64,000 bases of DNA from Stenotrophomonas sp. SAM-B (GTDB lineage Bacteria; Pseudomonadota; Gammaproteobacteria; Xanthomonadales; Xanthomonadaceae): assembly GCF_013387485.1 (NCBI RefSeq), contig NZ_JABBXB010000001.1:20001-84000 (forward strand), read 5' to 3'. A program made the translations under genes and the position numbers. Shown here one piece after another: positions 11,570 to 22,482 of this stretch; positions within the stretch are counted from its first letter, which is position 1, and every line of letters begins with the position of its first letter. The notes under the pieces are model-generated. The model was not told where the DNA came from. It worked only from the letters and a program-made list of their open reading frames with translations, and ran no database searches.

Positions 11570-13379
11570 CCGGGGGAGGCAGGACCGAGAGGACTTCCTC
11601 GATTGTAGTCAGCCCTGACGCTACCTTTTCAAGCCCCGCGCGGCGCAGGGTTCGTACCCCTTCAGCACGTGCGGCACGGTTGAAGGCGGCCAGATCCATG
11701 TCCGCGCGGATGTGCCGGCGCAGGCTGGAACCCAATGGCAGCAACTCATACAGGCCGACGCGGCCAAGGAAACCGGTGCGCCGGCAGTCGATGCAGCCGA
11801 CCGGTGCATATGGCGTGGGCGCCTCAGGTAATGCCGCATCGGCATCAGTCAGCACCGCCCATTGCTCGGCCGAGAGCACCGTGGGCACCTTGCAGGTGGT
11901 GCACAGGGTGCGCACCAGCCGCTGGGCCAGCACCCCGTTGAGGGTGGAAGCGAGCAGGTAATGCGGCACGCCCAGGTCGAGCAGGCGGGTGATCGCCGAG
12001 GGGGCATCGTTGGTATGCAGGGTGGACAGCACCAGGTGGCCGGTCAGCGAGGCCTGGACCGCCATCTGCGCGGTCTCCAGGTCGCGGATCTCGCCGATCA
12101 TGATGATGTCCGGGTCCTGCCGCAGCAGGGTGCGCACGCCGCTGGCGAAATCCAGGTCGATGTTGGTCTGCACCTGCATCTGGTTGAATTCCGGCGCGAT
12201 CATTTCGATCGGGTCTTCCACGGTGCAGACATTCACGTCCGGCGTGGCCAGGCGCTTGAGCGTGGAATACAGGGTCGTGGTCTTGCCCGAGCCAGTCGGG
12301 CCGGTGACCAGCACGATGCCGTGCGGGCGCTCGACCAGGGCGGTCCAGCCGGCCGCCTCCTGCGGGCTGAAACCCAGCTGGTCGATGCTCTTGAACGCCG
12401 CATCCGGGTCGAAGATGCGCATCACGCACTTCTCGCCGAACGCGGTGGGCATGGTCGACAGGCGCATTTCCACTTCGCGCCCGCCCGGTGAACGGGTCTT
12501 GATGCGGCCATCCTGCGGGCGCCGGCGCTCGGCCAGATCCATCCGGCCCAGCACCTTGATCCGGCTGACCACGGCGGTCATCACCGCCGGCGGCACCTCG
12601 AACACCTTGTGCAGCACCCCATCGATGCGGAAGCGCATGCGCCCCATGTCGCGGCGCGGCTCCAGGTGGATGTCCGAGGCGCGCTGCTCGTAGGCGTACT
12701 GCAGCAGCCAATCCACGATGTGCACGATGTGCTGGTCGTCGGCGTTGACGTCGCCGGCGCGGCCCAGCTCGACCAGCTGCTCGAAGCTGGGCAGGGAGCT
12801 GCTGGTTTCGCTGCGCACATCGCCACGGGCGCCGCGCACCGAACGGGTCACCCCGTGGAACTCCATGGTGTAGCGGTGCAGGTCGAGCGGGTTGACCATC
12901 GCCAGCTCGATCCGGCGGCGGCTCAGGTGCTGCAGGTCGCGCAGCCATTCCTGGGCCAGCGGCTCGCTGGTCGCGACCAGCACGCGATCGCTGTCCACGG
13001 CCAGCGGCAGGAAGCGGTGGCGGCGCGCGTAGGCGTGGGAGACCAGGGCGGTGACCGCCGAGACGTCGACCCGGGTCGGGTCCACCCGCAGGTAGCGCAC
13101 GCCCGCGCGCTGGGCCAGCCACTCGCTCAGGCGCTCCAGGCCGAGTTCGCCGCCGGCGCTGGCGCCCAGCTTCAGGTTGGCCAGCAGCACCAGCGGATGG
13201 ACCTCACTGGCGTTGCGCGCGCCCTGGGCGGAAAAACGGATGCGCTCCAGGTCGGCGGCTGCGACCAGGCCATCGGCGACCAGCGCCGCGGCGACCTGGT
13301 CGAAATCTAGGCGGCCGTGTGGCAGGGGCAGGACCCCCTCAGGGGCGCTGGCAAAAGCCGCTGGCAGGCGTGGTTCCAT
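11541..13379 (-). CDS. GspE/PulE/PilB-family secretion ATPase, stand-alone
   Basis: 612-residue hexameric ATPase of the type II secretion/type IV pilus class. An N-terminal MshEN-like domain (about 25-190) precedes the ATPase core. Seen in the core: Walker [13 protein letters not shown] (near 360), Asp box VCTVEDPIE, Walker B-type [12 protein letters not shown] (near 425), His box [12 protein letters not shown], and the two CxxC pairs CTTC (near 493) and CIDC (near 530) of the zinc-binding GspE subgroup. No gsp or pil partners lie in this window, so it may power a system encoded elsewhere or be a second-copy motor. The ATG at 13379 has GGAGG directly abutting it, which is too close to be ideal; the true start may differ slightly. 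Confidence 0.88.
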   Translation of the reverse strand: MEPRLPAAFASAPEGVLPLPHGRLDFDQVAAALVADGLVAAADLERIRFSAQGARNASEVHPLVLLANLKLGASAGGELGLERLSEWLAQRAGVRYLRVDPTRVDVSAVTALVSHAYARRHRFLPLAVDSDRVLVATSEPLAQEWLRDLQHLSRRRIELAMVNPLDLHRYTMEFHGVTRSVRGARGDVRSETSSSLPSFEQLVELGRAGDVNADDQHIVHIVDWLLQYAYEQRASDIHLEPRRDMGRMRFRIDGVLHKVFEVPPAVMTAVVSRIKVLGRMDLAERRRPQDGRIKTRSPGGREVEMRLSTMPTAFGEKCVMRIFDPDAAFKSIDQLGFSPQEAAGWTALVERPHGIVLVTGPTGSGKTTTLYSTLKRLATPDVNVCTVEDPIEMIAPEFNQMQVQTNIDLDFASGVRTLLRQDPDIIMIGEIRDLETAQMAVQASLTGHLVLSTLHTNDAPSAITRLLDLGVPHYLLASTLNGVLAQRLVRTLCTTCKVPTVLSAEQWAVLTDADAALPEAPTPYAPVGCIDCRRTGFLGRVGLYELLPLGSSLRRHIRADMDLAAFNRAARAEGVRTLRRAGLEKVASGLTTIEEVLSVLPPPDEFRPVPDS

Positions 13380-13395
13380 CCTCCATTTCCCCAGG

Positions 13396-13427
13396 CACGG
13401 AAGGCCCGTGCGGTCGGTCGCTATACT
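13396..13427 (+). promoter_or_regulatory. Probable glyQS promoter -10 region and adjoining small inverted repeat
   Basis: TATACT at 13422-13427 is a good -10 hexamer about 33 nt before the glyQ start; a -35 is not obvious. CACGG / CCGTG form a short inverted repeat at 13396-13410 between the divergent starts of glyQ and the GspE-type gene. Confidence 0.5.
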
Positions 13428-13460
13428 AGCGCACCCCTTCTGCAGGCAAGAATCCGCCGC

Positions 13461-14368
<908 letters not shown>

Positions 14369-14372
<4 letters not shown>

Positions 14373-16471
14373 GCACGATGCAGCCGCTGCTGATTGAACT
14401 GGGTACCGAAGAACTGCCGGTCAAGGCGCTGCCGGGCCTGGCCCAGGCCTTCTTCGATGGCATCGTCGACGGCCTGAGCAAGCGTGGCGTGGCCATCGAA
14501 CGTGGCGATGCCAAGCCACTCTCGACCCCGCGCCGCCTGGCCGTGCTGCTGCCCGGCGTGGCCGTTGAGCAGCCGGAACAGCATTCCGAAGTGCTCGGCC
14601 CGTACCTGAACATCGCGCTGGATGCCGAGGGTCAGCCGACCAAGGCGCTGCAGGGCTTCGCCGCCAAGGCCGGGATCGACTGGACCGCGCTGGAGCGCAC
14701 CACCGATGCCAAGGGCGAGCGCTTCGTGCACCGCTCCACCACGCCGGGCGCGCGCACCGCGACCCTGCTGCCGGAGATCCTGCGCGAGGCGATCGCCGCG
14801 ATGCCGATCCCCAAGCCGATGCGCTGGGGCAGCCACACCTACGGCTTCGCCCGCCCGGTGCATTGGCTGGTGCTGCTGCACGGCCCGGACATCATCGAGG
14901 CCGAGGTGCTGGGCCTGAAGGCCGACCGCATGAGCCGCGGCCATCGCTTCATGCATGACAAGACCGTGTGGCTGAGCGCGCCGGAGGACTACGTCGCCTC
15001 GCTGCAGGCCGCCTACGTGCTGGTCGATGCCGACGCGCGCCGCGCGCGCATCGTCGAGCAGGTCAACGCTGCGGCCGCCGAGGCGGGCGGCCAGGCGCGC
15101 ATCACCCCGGACAACCTGGAGCAGGTGGTCAACCTGGTCGAATGGCCGGCGCCGGTGCTGTGCAGTTTCGAGCGCGAGTTCCTGGCGGTGCCGCAGGAAG
15201 CGCTGATCGAGACGATGGAGATCAACCAGAAGTTCTTCCCGGTGCTCGATGCCGGCGGCAAGCTGACCGAGAAGTTCATCGGCATCGCCAACATCGAGTC
15301 CAAGGACGTCGCTGAAGTGGCCAAGGGCTACGAGCGCGTGATCCGTCCGCGGTTCTCCGATGCCAAGTTCTTCTTCGACGAAGATCTGAAGCAGGGCCTG
15401 GAATCCATGGGCGACGGCCTGAAGACCGTCACCTACCAGGCCAAGCTGGGCTCGGTGGCCGACAAAGTGACCCGCGTGGCCGCACTGGCCGAGGCCATCG
15501 CGCCGCAGGTGGGCGTGGACCCGGTGCTGGCCCGGCGCGCCGCGGTGCTGGCCAAGAACGACCTGCAGTCGCGCATGGTCAACGAGTTCCCGGAACTGCA
15601 GGGCATCGCCGGCCGGCATTACGCCGTGGTCGGCGGCGAGTCGCCGGACGTGGCGCTGGCCATCGACGAGGCGTACCAGCCGCGCTTCGGTGGCGATGAC
15701 ATCGCACTGTCGCCGCTGGGCAAGGTGCTGGCGATCGCCGAGCGCCTGGACACGCTGGCCGGTGGCTTTGCCGCAGGCCTGAAGCCCACCGGCAACAAGG
15801 ATCCGTTCGCGCTGCGCCGCAATGCGCTGGGCCTGGCCCGCACGGTGATCGAGAGCGGCTTCGACCTGGACCTGCGTGAACTTTTGACCAAGGCCCACAC
15901 TGGTACTCCTTTATCTAAGGACAAAGGTCTCCTCGCCTCTGGTCTCGTAAGCATGGAGGCCACTGAGCTGTACGACTTCGTGATCGACCGCCTGCGCGGC
16001 TACTACGCCGACAAGGGCGTGCCGGCCACGCACTTCAACGCGGTCGCCGAGTTGAAGCCGGCCTCGCTGTACGATTTCGATCGCCGCATCGATGCCATCG
16101 GCACCTTCGCCGCGCTGCCGGAAGCCGAGGCGCTGGCCGCGGCCAACAAGCGCATCCGCAACATCCTGCGCAAGGCCGAGGGCGACATCCCGGGCATGAT
16201 CGACCCGGCGCTGCTGGCCGAACCGGCCGAGAGCGAACTGGCCGAAGCGGTGGAAGCGGCGATCGATGACAGCAACGCCAGCCTGCACCAGAAGGACTAC
16301 GTGAGCGTGTTGAACCGGTTGGCGCGCCTGCGCCCGCAGGTGGACGCGTTCTTCGATGCGGTGATGGTCAATGCCGAGGATCCCGCGCTGCGAGCCAATC
16401 GCCTGGCCCTGCTCAAGCGCCTGGGCGACCGCCTGGGCAGCGTGGCGGCGATCGAACACCTGTCCAACTGA
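14369..16471 (+). CDS. glyS: Glycine--tRNA ligase beta subunit
   Basis: 700 residues; binds tRNA-Gly and partners GlyQ. Recognisable blocks: [15 protein letters not shown] at the N-terminus, [43 protein letters not shown] central segment, [22 protein letters not shown] and [11 protein letters not shown] (HD-like part), and a C-terminal anticodon-binding-like helical domain. Oddity: bases 15878-15970 (residues about 504-534) use AT-rich codons unlike the rest of the gene (for example ACT GGT ACT CCT TTA TCT), encoding [19 protein letters not shown] between two conserved blocks. The reading frame is intact, so the protein should be functional. Confidence 0.96.
15878..15970 (+). other. AT-rich patch with foreign-looking codon use inside glyS
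   Basis: Within a gene where nearly every third position is G or C, this stretch has codons CTT TTG, ACT GGT ACT CCT TTA TCT, AAA GGT, TCT GGT, GTA. Two GGTCTC hexamers lie 16 bases apart within it. It falls at a linker between conserved blocks of the beta subunit, the place where insertions are tolerated. Confidence 0.6.
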
Positions 16472-16502
16472 CGCTGCGGGGCAGGACGCCCCGAGGCTCA
16501 CC

Positions 16503-16545
16503 AGAAGGCGCGACGGCTTCGGCGGTTCGCGCCTTCTGCGTTTCC
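16503..16545 (+). terminator. Probable glyQS terminator
   Basis: 11-bp perfect stem AGAAGGCGCGA / TCGCGCCTTCT at 16503-16537 with a 13-nt loop that includes CTTCGG. Only a short T run (GTTTCC) follows. It lies 31 bases after glyS. Confidence 0.7.
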
Positions 16546-16736
16546 AGGGGGTGGCGGCGCAATGCGCACCGTTCGCGCCGGGAACGTCATGAGACGTCGC
16601 GGACGGTTCTGTCCGACGCCGTGCCGTCATCGCTCAGGGCCGATGCGTCCGCAGCGACTTTCTCGCGGAATTTAACGGCGTCTTCACCGTCGTTCTGAAA
16701 CTGCCACGCCGATTTCGCATGCCCGCGATGGCCCGT

Positions 16737-16742
16737 TATGCT
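16737..16742 (+). promoter_or_regulatory. Candidate -10 of a leaderless tamA transcript
   Basis: TATGCT ends 6 nt before the tamA ATG; TTCGCA 17 nt further upstream (16714-16719) is a fair -35. No Shine-Dalgarno sequence fits between them and the start. Confidence 0.4.
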
Positions 16743-16748
16743 GTCGCC

Positions 16749-18533
16749 ATGCAGCCAACGAAATTCGCCCTTCCCCTGATGTTCCTGTCCCTTGCCACCG
16801 CCTCGGTGGCACATGCGCGGGGGACCATCGAAAAAGTGGACATCAAAGGACTGGACAAGGGCGACGACGCCGAGATGATCGAGAACATCGAGGTCTCGCT
16901 GTCCCTGTACGACACCATCGGCAAGGTCCAGGGCGAGTCGCGCCTGGAGTACCTGTTGTCCCAGGCCGAGCGCCAGACCCGCGAGGCGCTGGAGCCTTTC
17001 GGGTATTACAACCCGACCATCACCGTGGACAGCCCCCGCGAAGGTGAAAACCTGCGCGTGGTGATCCAGGTCGACAAGGGGCCGCCGACGCTGGTCCGCC
17101 GCGAACACATCGACATCACCGGCCCGGCCCAGCTGGACCAGTACCTCCAGGAAGACCTGGAGAACTTCAAGCCGCGCAAGGGCCAGCGGTTCGAGCACAC
17201 CGAATACGAAGCCAGCAAGATCCGGGTGACCCGGCGCCTGGCCGAACGCGGTTACTTCGATGCCGACTTCACCCAGCGCCAGGTCCAGATCACCCGCGCC
17301 GAGAACGCGGCCGACGTCGATCTCACCTGGGACAGCGGGCGCCGCTACAACATGGGCGAGATCCGCTTCCACCAGGATTACTTCGTCGACAAACTGTTCG
17401 ACCCGCTGGTGTACTGGGACGAAGGCAGCTACTTCCACGAAGGCAAGCTCGACCGCCTGCGCGAGTCGCTGACCAAGCTCGATTACTTCAGCGTGATCGA
17501 CATCCAGCCGCGCCCGGACCAGGCCGACGAGAACGGCGACGTGCCGGTGGACGTCAGCCTGACCCGCGCCAAGCGCACGATCTACACCGCCGGTCTGAGC
17601 TACGGCAGCGAGAGTGGCGCCGGTGTCCGCGGTGGCCTGGAACGGCGGTTCCTCAACAGCCGCGGCCACAAGATGAACACCCAGCTCGACTACGCGCAGA
17701 AGCGCAAGAGCCTGGTCACCAGCTACCGGATTCCGGGTTTCGCGTGGCTCGATGGCTGGTATGCGTTCACCGCCAGCGCCTATGACGAGCAGACCGATTA
17801 CATCGACCTGCGCAACTTCAAGCTGTCGGCCAGCCGCAGTGGCGAGATCAACGAGTACTGGACCGCCATCGCCTCGATCAACGCCCTGCGCGAGCGCTGG
17901 CGCTATGCCTCCGGCACCGAATTCACCGACGCCGTCTACAACACCTCCACCCTCGTCTACCCGCAGCTGGTCGCCGACTACGTCAACGTCGACGATGAGA
18001 TGTTCCCGCGCCGCGGCCTCAGCGGCAGCGCGACCCTGCGCGGCGGCATCGAGGGCGCAGGTTCGGACACCAGCTTCGTGCAGGCCAACATGGTGCTGCG
18101 CTGGTATGTGCCGATCGGCGACACCGACCGCCTGATCCTGCGCGGTGAGGGTGGCACGACCTGGACCAGCGACCTGGTGGCGATGCCGCCGAGCCTGCGC
18201 TTCTTCGCCGGTGGCGACCGCAGCATCCGCGGTTACGCCTTCCGCGAAGTCGGCCCACGCACCGCACCGCCGGACAAATTCGCGCTCGGCGCGAAGAACC
18301 TGGTGGTCGGCTCGGCCGAGTATGAGCATTACTTCAAGGGCGGGCCGTGGGGCGCGGCCGTGTTCGTCGATACCGGCAGCGCATTCGACAACACCATCGA
18401 CCTGCACACCGGTGTGGGCTTCGGCGTGCGCTGGAAATCGCCGGTGGGCCCGGTGCGCGTCGATGTCGCGCACGGCCTGAACAACCCGGATTCGCAGTTC
18501 CAGCTGTACCTGAACATCGGAGCGGACCTGTGA
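16749..18533 (+). CDS. tamA: Translocation and assembly module protein TamA (Omp85 family)
   Basis: Outer-membrane beta-barrel of 594 residues which, with TamB, forms the TAM system for envelope biogenesis (autotransporter assembly and phospholipid transport have both been proposed). It has a signal peptide (MQPTKFALPLMFLSLATASVAHA), three POTRA-like repeats (about 25-270; recognisable by ERGYFDADFTQRQV and LTKLDYFSVIDIQ) and a 16-strand barrel ending SQFQLYLNIGADL. The conserved RSIRGY loop, with GGDRSIRGYAFREVGP near residue 490, marks Omp85 proteins. An ATG 30 bases upstream is possible but would put charged residues before the signal peptide. The tamB start overlaps its stop. Confidence 0.92.
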   Translation: MQPTKFALPLMFLSLATASVAHARGTIEKVDIKGLDKGDDAEMIENIEVSLSLYDTIGKVQGESRLEYLLSQAERQTREALEPFGYYNPTITVDSPREGENLRVVIQVDKGPPTLVRREHIDITGPAQLDQYLQEDLENFKPRKGQRFEHTEYEASKIRVTRRLAERGYFDADFTQRQVQITRAENAADVDLTWDSGRRYNMGEIRFHQDYFVDKLFDPLVYWDEGSYFHEGKLDRLRESLTKLDYFSVIDIQPRPDQADENGDVPVDVSLTRAKRTIYTAGLSYGSESGAGVRGGLERRFLNSRGHKMNTQLDYAQKRKSLVTSYRIPGFAWLDGWYAFTASAYDEQTDYIDLRNFKLSASRSGEINEYWTAIASINALRERWRYASGTEFTDAVYNTSTLVYPQLVADYVNVDDEMFPRRGLSGSATLRGGIEGAGSDTSFVQANMVLRWYVPIGDTDRLILRGEGGTTWTSDLVAMPPSLRFFAGGDRSIRGYAFREVGPRTAPPDKFALGAKNLVVGSAEYEHYFKGGPWGAAVFVDTGSAFDNTIDLHTGVGFGVRWKSPVGPVRVDVAHGLNNPDSQFQLYLNIGADL

Positions 18534-21500
18534 GCACGCCGACGCCCTCCGCACCCGCCACCCCGCCGCCGCCGCGCGTGCGTTTCTACCGCAAGCGCCG
18601 CTTCTGGGCGTGGTCCGGCTTCACCGTGCTCGGCCTGGTGCTGCTCGCGCTGCTGCTGGTGTACTGGCTGCTGCAGACCGTGGCCGGACGCGATGTGCTG
18701 CTGGCCCAGGTGGTCGCACGCTTGCCGGTCGGCGCGTCGCTGACGTGGAGCAAGGTGGATGGCCCCGTCGCCGGGCCGCTGGTGCTGCACGATCTGGACT
18801 TCCGCTACGACGACATCCATTTCACCGCCGAGCGCGCCTATCTGGATCCGGACATCCGGCCGCTGCTGGGTCGCAAGCTGCAGCTCGATGCCTTGCAGAT
18901 CAAGAACGCGACGTTGAACCTGGCCAAGAGCGATGAGCCGTTCGAACTGCCCTCGTGGCCGGACTCGCTGCCGCAGATCGAAATGCCGCTGGCGATCCAG
19001 GCCGACACCATCATCATCGATGGCTTCCGCATCACCCAGGCACAGCAGCCGCTGATCGACATCGCCAAGGTGCGCGGCGGCGTTGAGATCGCCAATGGCG
19101 AATTCCGCGCGACCCAGCTCAAGGTCGACAGCGACATGGGCGATTTCCGCGTGGACGGCCGTTATCTGCCGCGCAGCGATTACGACACCGACATCACCAT
19201 CGGCGCGCTGATGCCGGCCCCGCGTGGGCGCACCCCGGCGCGGCTCGGCCTGGTCGCACGCGGCGATCTGGGCCATATGGAAGTGGCGATCGCCGGCAAC
19301 GCGCCGGCGCCGCTGCAGGCCAGCCTGGTCTTCGATGGCCGCACCGATCCGGTGTGGAAACTCACCGCGCGCAGCAGGGAACTGGACCTGGCGCTGCTGG
19401 TACCGGGGATGGATGCGAGCACCAGCACGCCGATGGCGCTGGACGTGCAGGCCGACGGCAAGGGCGGCCAGGCCAATCTGCAGGGCAGCTTCAAACAGGG
19501 CGACATCGCGGTGGAACTGGCGCCCTCCAAGGTGGGACTGGCCGACCAGGTGCTGACCGTCTCGCCGCTGCAGGTGAAGGGCTTCGGTGGGCAGGCGCGG
19601 CTGGAAGGCGTCGCCGATTTCACCGACAAGGAAAACGCCAGCCTGCGCTTCTCCATCGTCGCCAACGACCTGACCTTCGTGCCCGCCGCTGATACCACCA
19701 CCCCGGGCGCCGCGGCGCCGGTGCCGGTGACGCTGAAAGAAGCGCGCATGGGCCTGGCCGGTACGTTGAAGGCATGGGCGGCGGTTGGCCGTGCCTCGGT
19801 CGAACGCGAGAAACAGGTCGCCGACCTGACCTTCGACGTGCGCGGCAACGATCGGGCCGCGATCATCAAACAGCTGCAGGCGAGCACCCCGGGCGGTTCG
19901 CTCGATGTCACCGGCCAGGTGGCCTGGGCACCGCAGCTGGACTGGGACGTGGCCGCCAAGCTGGCCGGTTTCGATCCGGGCTACTTCGCTCCGGGCTGGG
20001 ACGGCAAGCTGTCCGGTTCGTTTGCATCGAAGGGCCGCCAGCTGCCGCCGCCGGCAGGCAGTCCGGTCGGCACCGCCGGCAGCTATGAAGCCACGGTCGA
20101 TGTGCCGGGCATCAAGGGCACGCTGCGCAAACGCGCGCTGGATGCGCAAGGCAGGTTCGCGCTGCGCGGCGAGCAGGGCGAAGGCAATCTCAAGCTCGCG
20201 GTGGGCAGCAGCCGACTGACCGCCAAGGGCTCGGTCGGTGACCGCCTGGATATCGATGCGCAGCTGGATCCGGTGCAGCTGGCCGACCTGCTGCCCAACA
20301 GCAGCGGCAGCCTGCGCGGCCACGTGCTGATCAAGGGCGCGCGTACCGCGCCGGACATCACCGCCGATCTGGTCGGCAGCGGCCTGCGCTGGGACGACTG
20401 GAGCGCCGAGGCGATCAGCATCAAGGGGCGCCTGCCGTGGCAGGGCGACAGTGGCACGCTGGCGGTGCAGGGCAGCAAGGTGCAGGTCGGCATGCTGCTG
20501 GACACGCTCAACGTGGATGCCCGCGGCAGTCTCTCCAATCTGCGTCTGGATGCACAGACCAAAAACGAACTGGGTGCCGTCGCGCTGCAGGGCGGCGTGC
20601 GGCAGCAGGGCCAGACCTGGCGCGGTGACCTCACCGCGCTGCGCATCGCACCGATGAAGGGCGATGCCTGGAGCCTGCGCGCACCGGCTGCCTTCAGCGT
20701 GCAGGGCAGCAACTTCACCCTGAGCGATGCCTGCCTGGGGTCGGCCACCGGTGGCGCACTGTGCGCCAGCGCGAACTGGCCGCGCGAAGGCCTGCTGGTG
20801 CGTGGCGATGCACTGCCGCTGGCGCTGGTGCAGCCGTGGCTGCCCCCGCAGTCCGGGCGCCGCATCTTCCTGCGCGGTGAAGTGAATCTGGATGGGCGCA
20901 TCCGTCCCCGCGGCAACGCATGGGAAGGCAGTGCCTCGGTTACCTCGCGCGAAGGCGGGGTGCGCCTGGGCGACAACGCGCGTGGCGAGCTGGTGCGCTA
21001 CGACCAGTTTTCGGTGAACCTGGAGATGACCCCGCAGCAGATCAACGCCAAGCTCGGTGTCGGTTTCCAGGGCGACGGCTTCGTCGATGCCAAGGTGCAG
21101 ACCGGCTGGGATGCCAACGCACCCCTCAACGGCGAGCTGTACATGAACATCGCGCGCTTGTACTGGCTGGAGCTGTTCTCGCCGGACATCGTGCGGCCGA
21201 CCGGGCTGATCGAAGGCCACGTGAGTCTGCGCGGCACGCGCGGCACGCCGTCGCTGGGCGGCGAAGCCACGCTGAGCAAGTTCAACGGCGAATTCCCCGC
21301 GCTGGGGCTCACCTTCGCCGAAGGCAAGGGCAGCTTCACCGCGCAGCCGGATGGCTCGGCCAAGATCACCGCGCAGGCCAACTCCGGCAAGGGCACGTTG
21401 TATGTCGATGGCGGGCTGTCCTGGTTCGGCGATGCACAGCCGCTGCAGCTGCATATCCACGGCGAAAACGTGTTGCTGGCCAATACCAGCGAACTGCGCG

Positions 21501-22375
21501 TGATCGCCAATCCGAACCTGGACTTCACCCTGGCCGGCAGCGCGATGCAGCTGCGCGGCACCGTGCATGTGCCCGAAGCAGACCTGGACCTGGAACGCCT
21601 GGATCGTGGCACCTCGGTTTCCGAAGACGTGGTGGTGCTTGATCCGGTCGATCCGGAAGAGGGCCCCAGCTCGCCGCTGGACATGGACCTGACCGTGAGC
21701 CTGGGCGACAAGGTCAAGATGGCCGGATTCGGCCTGAAGGGTGCGCTGACCGGCAAGATGCAGGTATGGGCGCGCCCCGGGCGCGAGATGACCGCCAACG
21801 GCGGGCTGGAAGTCAGTGGCCGCTACAAGGCCTACGGACAGGACCTGACCATCACCCGCGGCAATTTGAACTGGAACTACAACGCGGTCTCCGATCCGCG
21901 CATCAACATCCGGGCCCAGCGCGCCGTCGGCGATGTCACCGCCGGCATCGACGTGACCGGGCGGGCGCAGTCGCCGCGCGTGGATGTGTGGTCGGAACCG
22001 GCGATGTCGCAGTCCGAAGCACTGGCCTACCTGGTGCTGGGCCGCAGCCTCACCGGTGCCAGCAGCGACCAGGCCCAGCAGGTCAACGCGGCTTCGGCGG
22101 CGCTGTCGGCCGGCAGCGGCCTGCTCGCCTCGCAGCTGGGGGCCAAGCTCGGCCTGGACGACGCCGGCGTGAGCCAGTCGCGCGCGCTGGGCGGCTCGGT
22201 GATCGGCTTCGGCAAGTACATCTCGCCCAAGCTCTACATCGGCTACGGCGTCTCGCTGGTCGGCAGTGGCTCGGTGCTGACGCTGAAGTACCTGCTGCGC
22301 CGCGGTTTCGATGTGGAACTGGAATCGAGCACGGTGGAGAACCGTGGGTCGCTGAACTGGCGAAAAGAAAAGTAG
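18530..22375 (+). CDS. tamB: Translocation and assembly module protein TamB
   Basis: 1281-residue AsmA-like protein anchored in the inner membrane by one N-terminal helix (about residues 24-49). A long periplasmic beta-rich region forms the hydrophobic groove typical of bridge-like lipid transfer proteins. The C-terminal TamB/DUF490 domain (about 930-1281) includes VWARPGREMTANGGLEVSGR, NLNWNYNAVSDPRINIRA and EALAYLVLGRSLT, the part that contacts TamA. Start GTG at 18530 overlaps the tamA stop (GTGA) and has GGAG 8-11 bases upstream. The stop codon TAG is part of the GTAG head of a REP element. Confidence 0.92.
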   Translation: MSTPTPSAPATPPPPRVRFYRKRRFWAWSGFTVLGLVLLALLLVYWLLQTVAGRDVLLAQVVARLPVGASLTWSKVDGPVAGPLVLHDLDFRYDDIHFTAERAYLDPDIRPLLGRKLQLDALQIKNATLNLAKSDEPFELPSWPDSLPQIEMPLAIQADTIIIDGFRITQAQQPLIDIAKVRGGVEIANGEFRATQLKVDSDMGDFRVDGRYLPRSDYDTDITIGALMPAPRGRTPARLGLVARGDLGHMEVAIAGNAPAPLQASLVFDGRTDPVWKLTARSRELDLALLVPGMDASTSTPMALDVQADGKGGQANLQGSFKQGDIAVELAPSKVGLADQVLTVSPLQVKGFGGQARLEGVADFTDKENASLRFSIVANDLTFVPAADTTTPGAAAPVPVTLKEARMGLAGTLKAWAAVGRASVEREKQVADLTFDVRGNDRAAIIKQLQASTPGGSLDVTGQVAWAPQLDWDVAAKLAGFDPGYFAPGWDGKLSGSFASKGRQLPPPAGSPVGTAGSYEATVDVPGIKGTLRKRALDAQGRFALRGEQGEGNLKLAVGSSRLTAKGSVGDRLDIDAQLDPVQLADLLPNSSGSLRGHVLIKGARTAPDITADLVGSGLRWDDWSAEAISIKGRLPWQGDSGTLAVQGSKVQVGMLLDTLNVDARGSLSNLRLDAQTKNELGAVALQGGVRQQGQTWRGDLTALRIAPMKGDAWSLRAPAAFSVQGSNFTLSDACLGSATGGALCASANWPREGLLVRGDALPLALVQPWLPPQSGRRIFLRGEVNLDGRIRPRGNAWEGSASVTSREGGVRLGDNARGELVRYDQFSVNLEMTPQQINAKLGVGFQGDGFVDAKVQTGWDANAPLNGELYMNIARLYWLELFSPDIVRPTGLIEGHVSLRGTRGTPSLGGEATLSKFNGEFPALGLTFAEGKGSFTAQPDGSAKITAQANSGKGTLYVDGGLSWFGDAQPLQLHIHGENVLLANTSELRVIANPNLDFTLAGSAMQLRGTVHVPEADLDLERLDRGTSVSEDVVVLDPVDPEEGPSSPLDMDLTVSLGDKVKMAGFGLKGALTGKMQVWARPGREMTANGGLEVSGRYKAYGQDLTITRGNLNWNYNAVSDPRINIRAQRAVGDVTAGIDVTGRAQSPRVDVWSEPAMSQSEALAYLVLGRSLTGASSDQAQQVNAASAALSAGSGLLASQLGAKLGLDDAGVSQSRALGGSVIGFGKYISPKLYIGYGVSLVGSGSVLTLKYLLRRGFDVELESSTVENRGSLNWRKEK

Positions 22376-22398
22376 GTCACGACCGTTGGTCGTGATGC
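22372..22398 (+). repeat. REP/SMAG element, GTAG-headed
   Basis: GTAG then the inverted repeat TCACGACC / GGTCGTGA around GTT. The first four bases overlap the tamB stop codon, so the element begins inside the gene. Such GTAG-headed palindromes are a hallmark of Stenotrophomonas intergenic DNA. Confidence 0.85.
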
Positions 22399-22482
22399 GG
22401 GTGCTTGCCCAACCATCGGCCGTTGCCCCTGCCGGGCGCAGCGGCTAAGGTCTCGGGCTGTTCTGACGTACCGGATGTGCCC

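Noticed and set aside
15901..15960. Frameshift or pseudogene in glyS at the AT-rich patch
   Set aside because: The frame is open throughout and conserved blocks continue in phase on both sides (FDLDLRELL before, [14 protein letters not shown] after).
22405..22482. Earlier start of the S46 peptidase at 22405
   Set aside because: It overlaps a REP element and would place 26 unrelated residues before a normal signal peptide at 22483.
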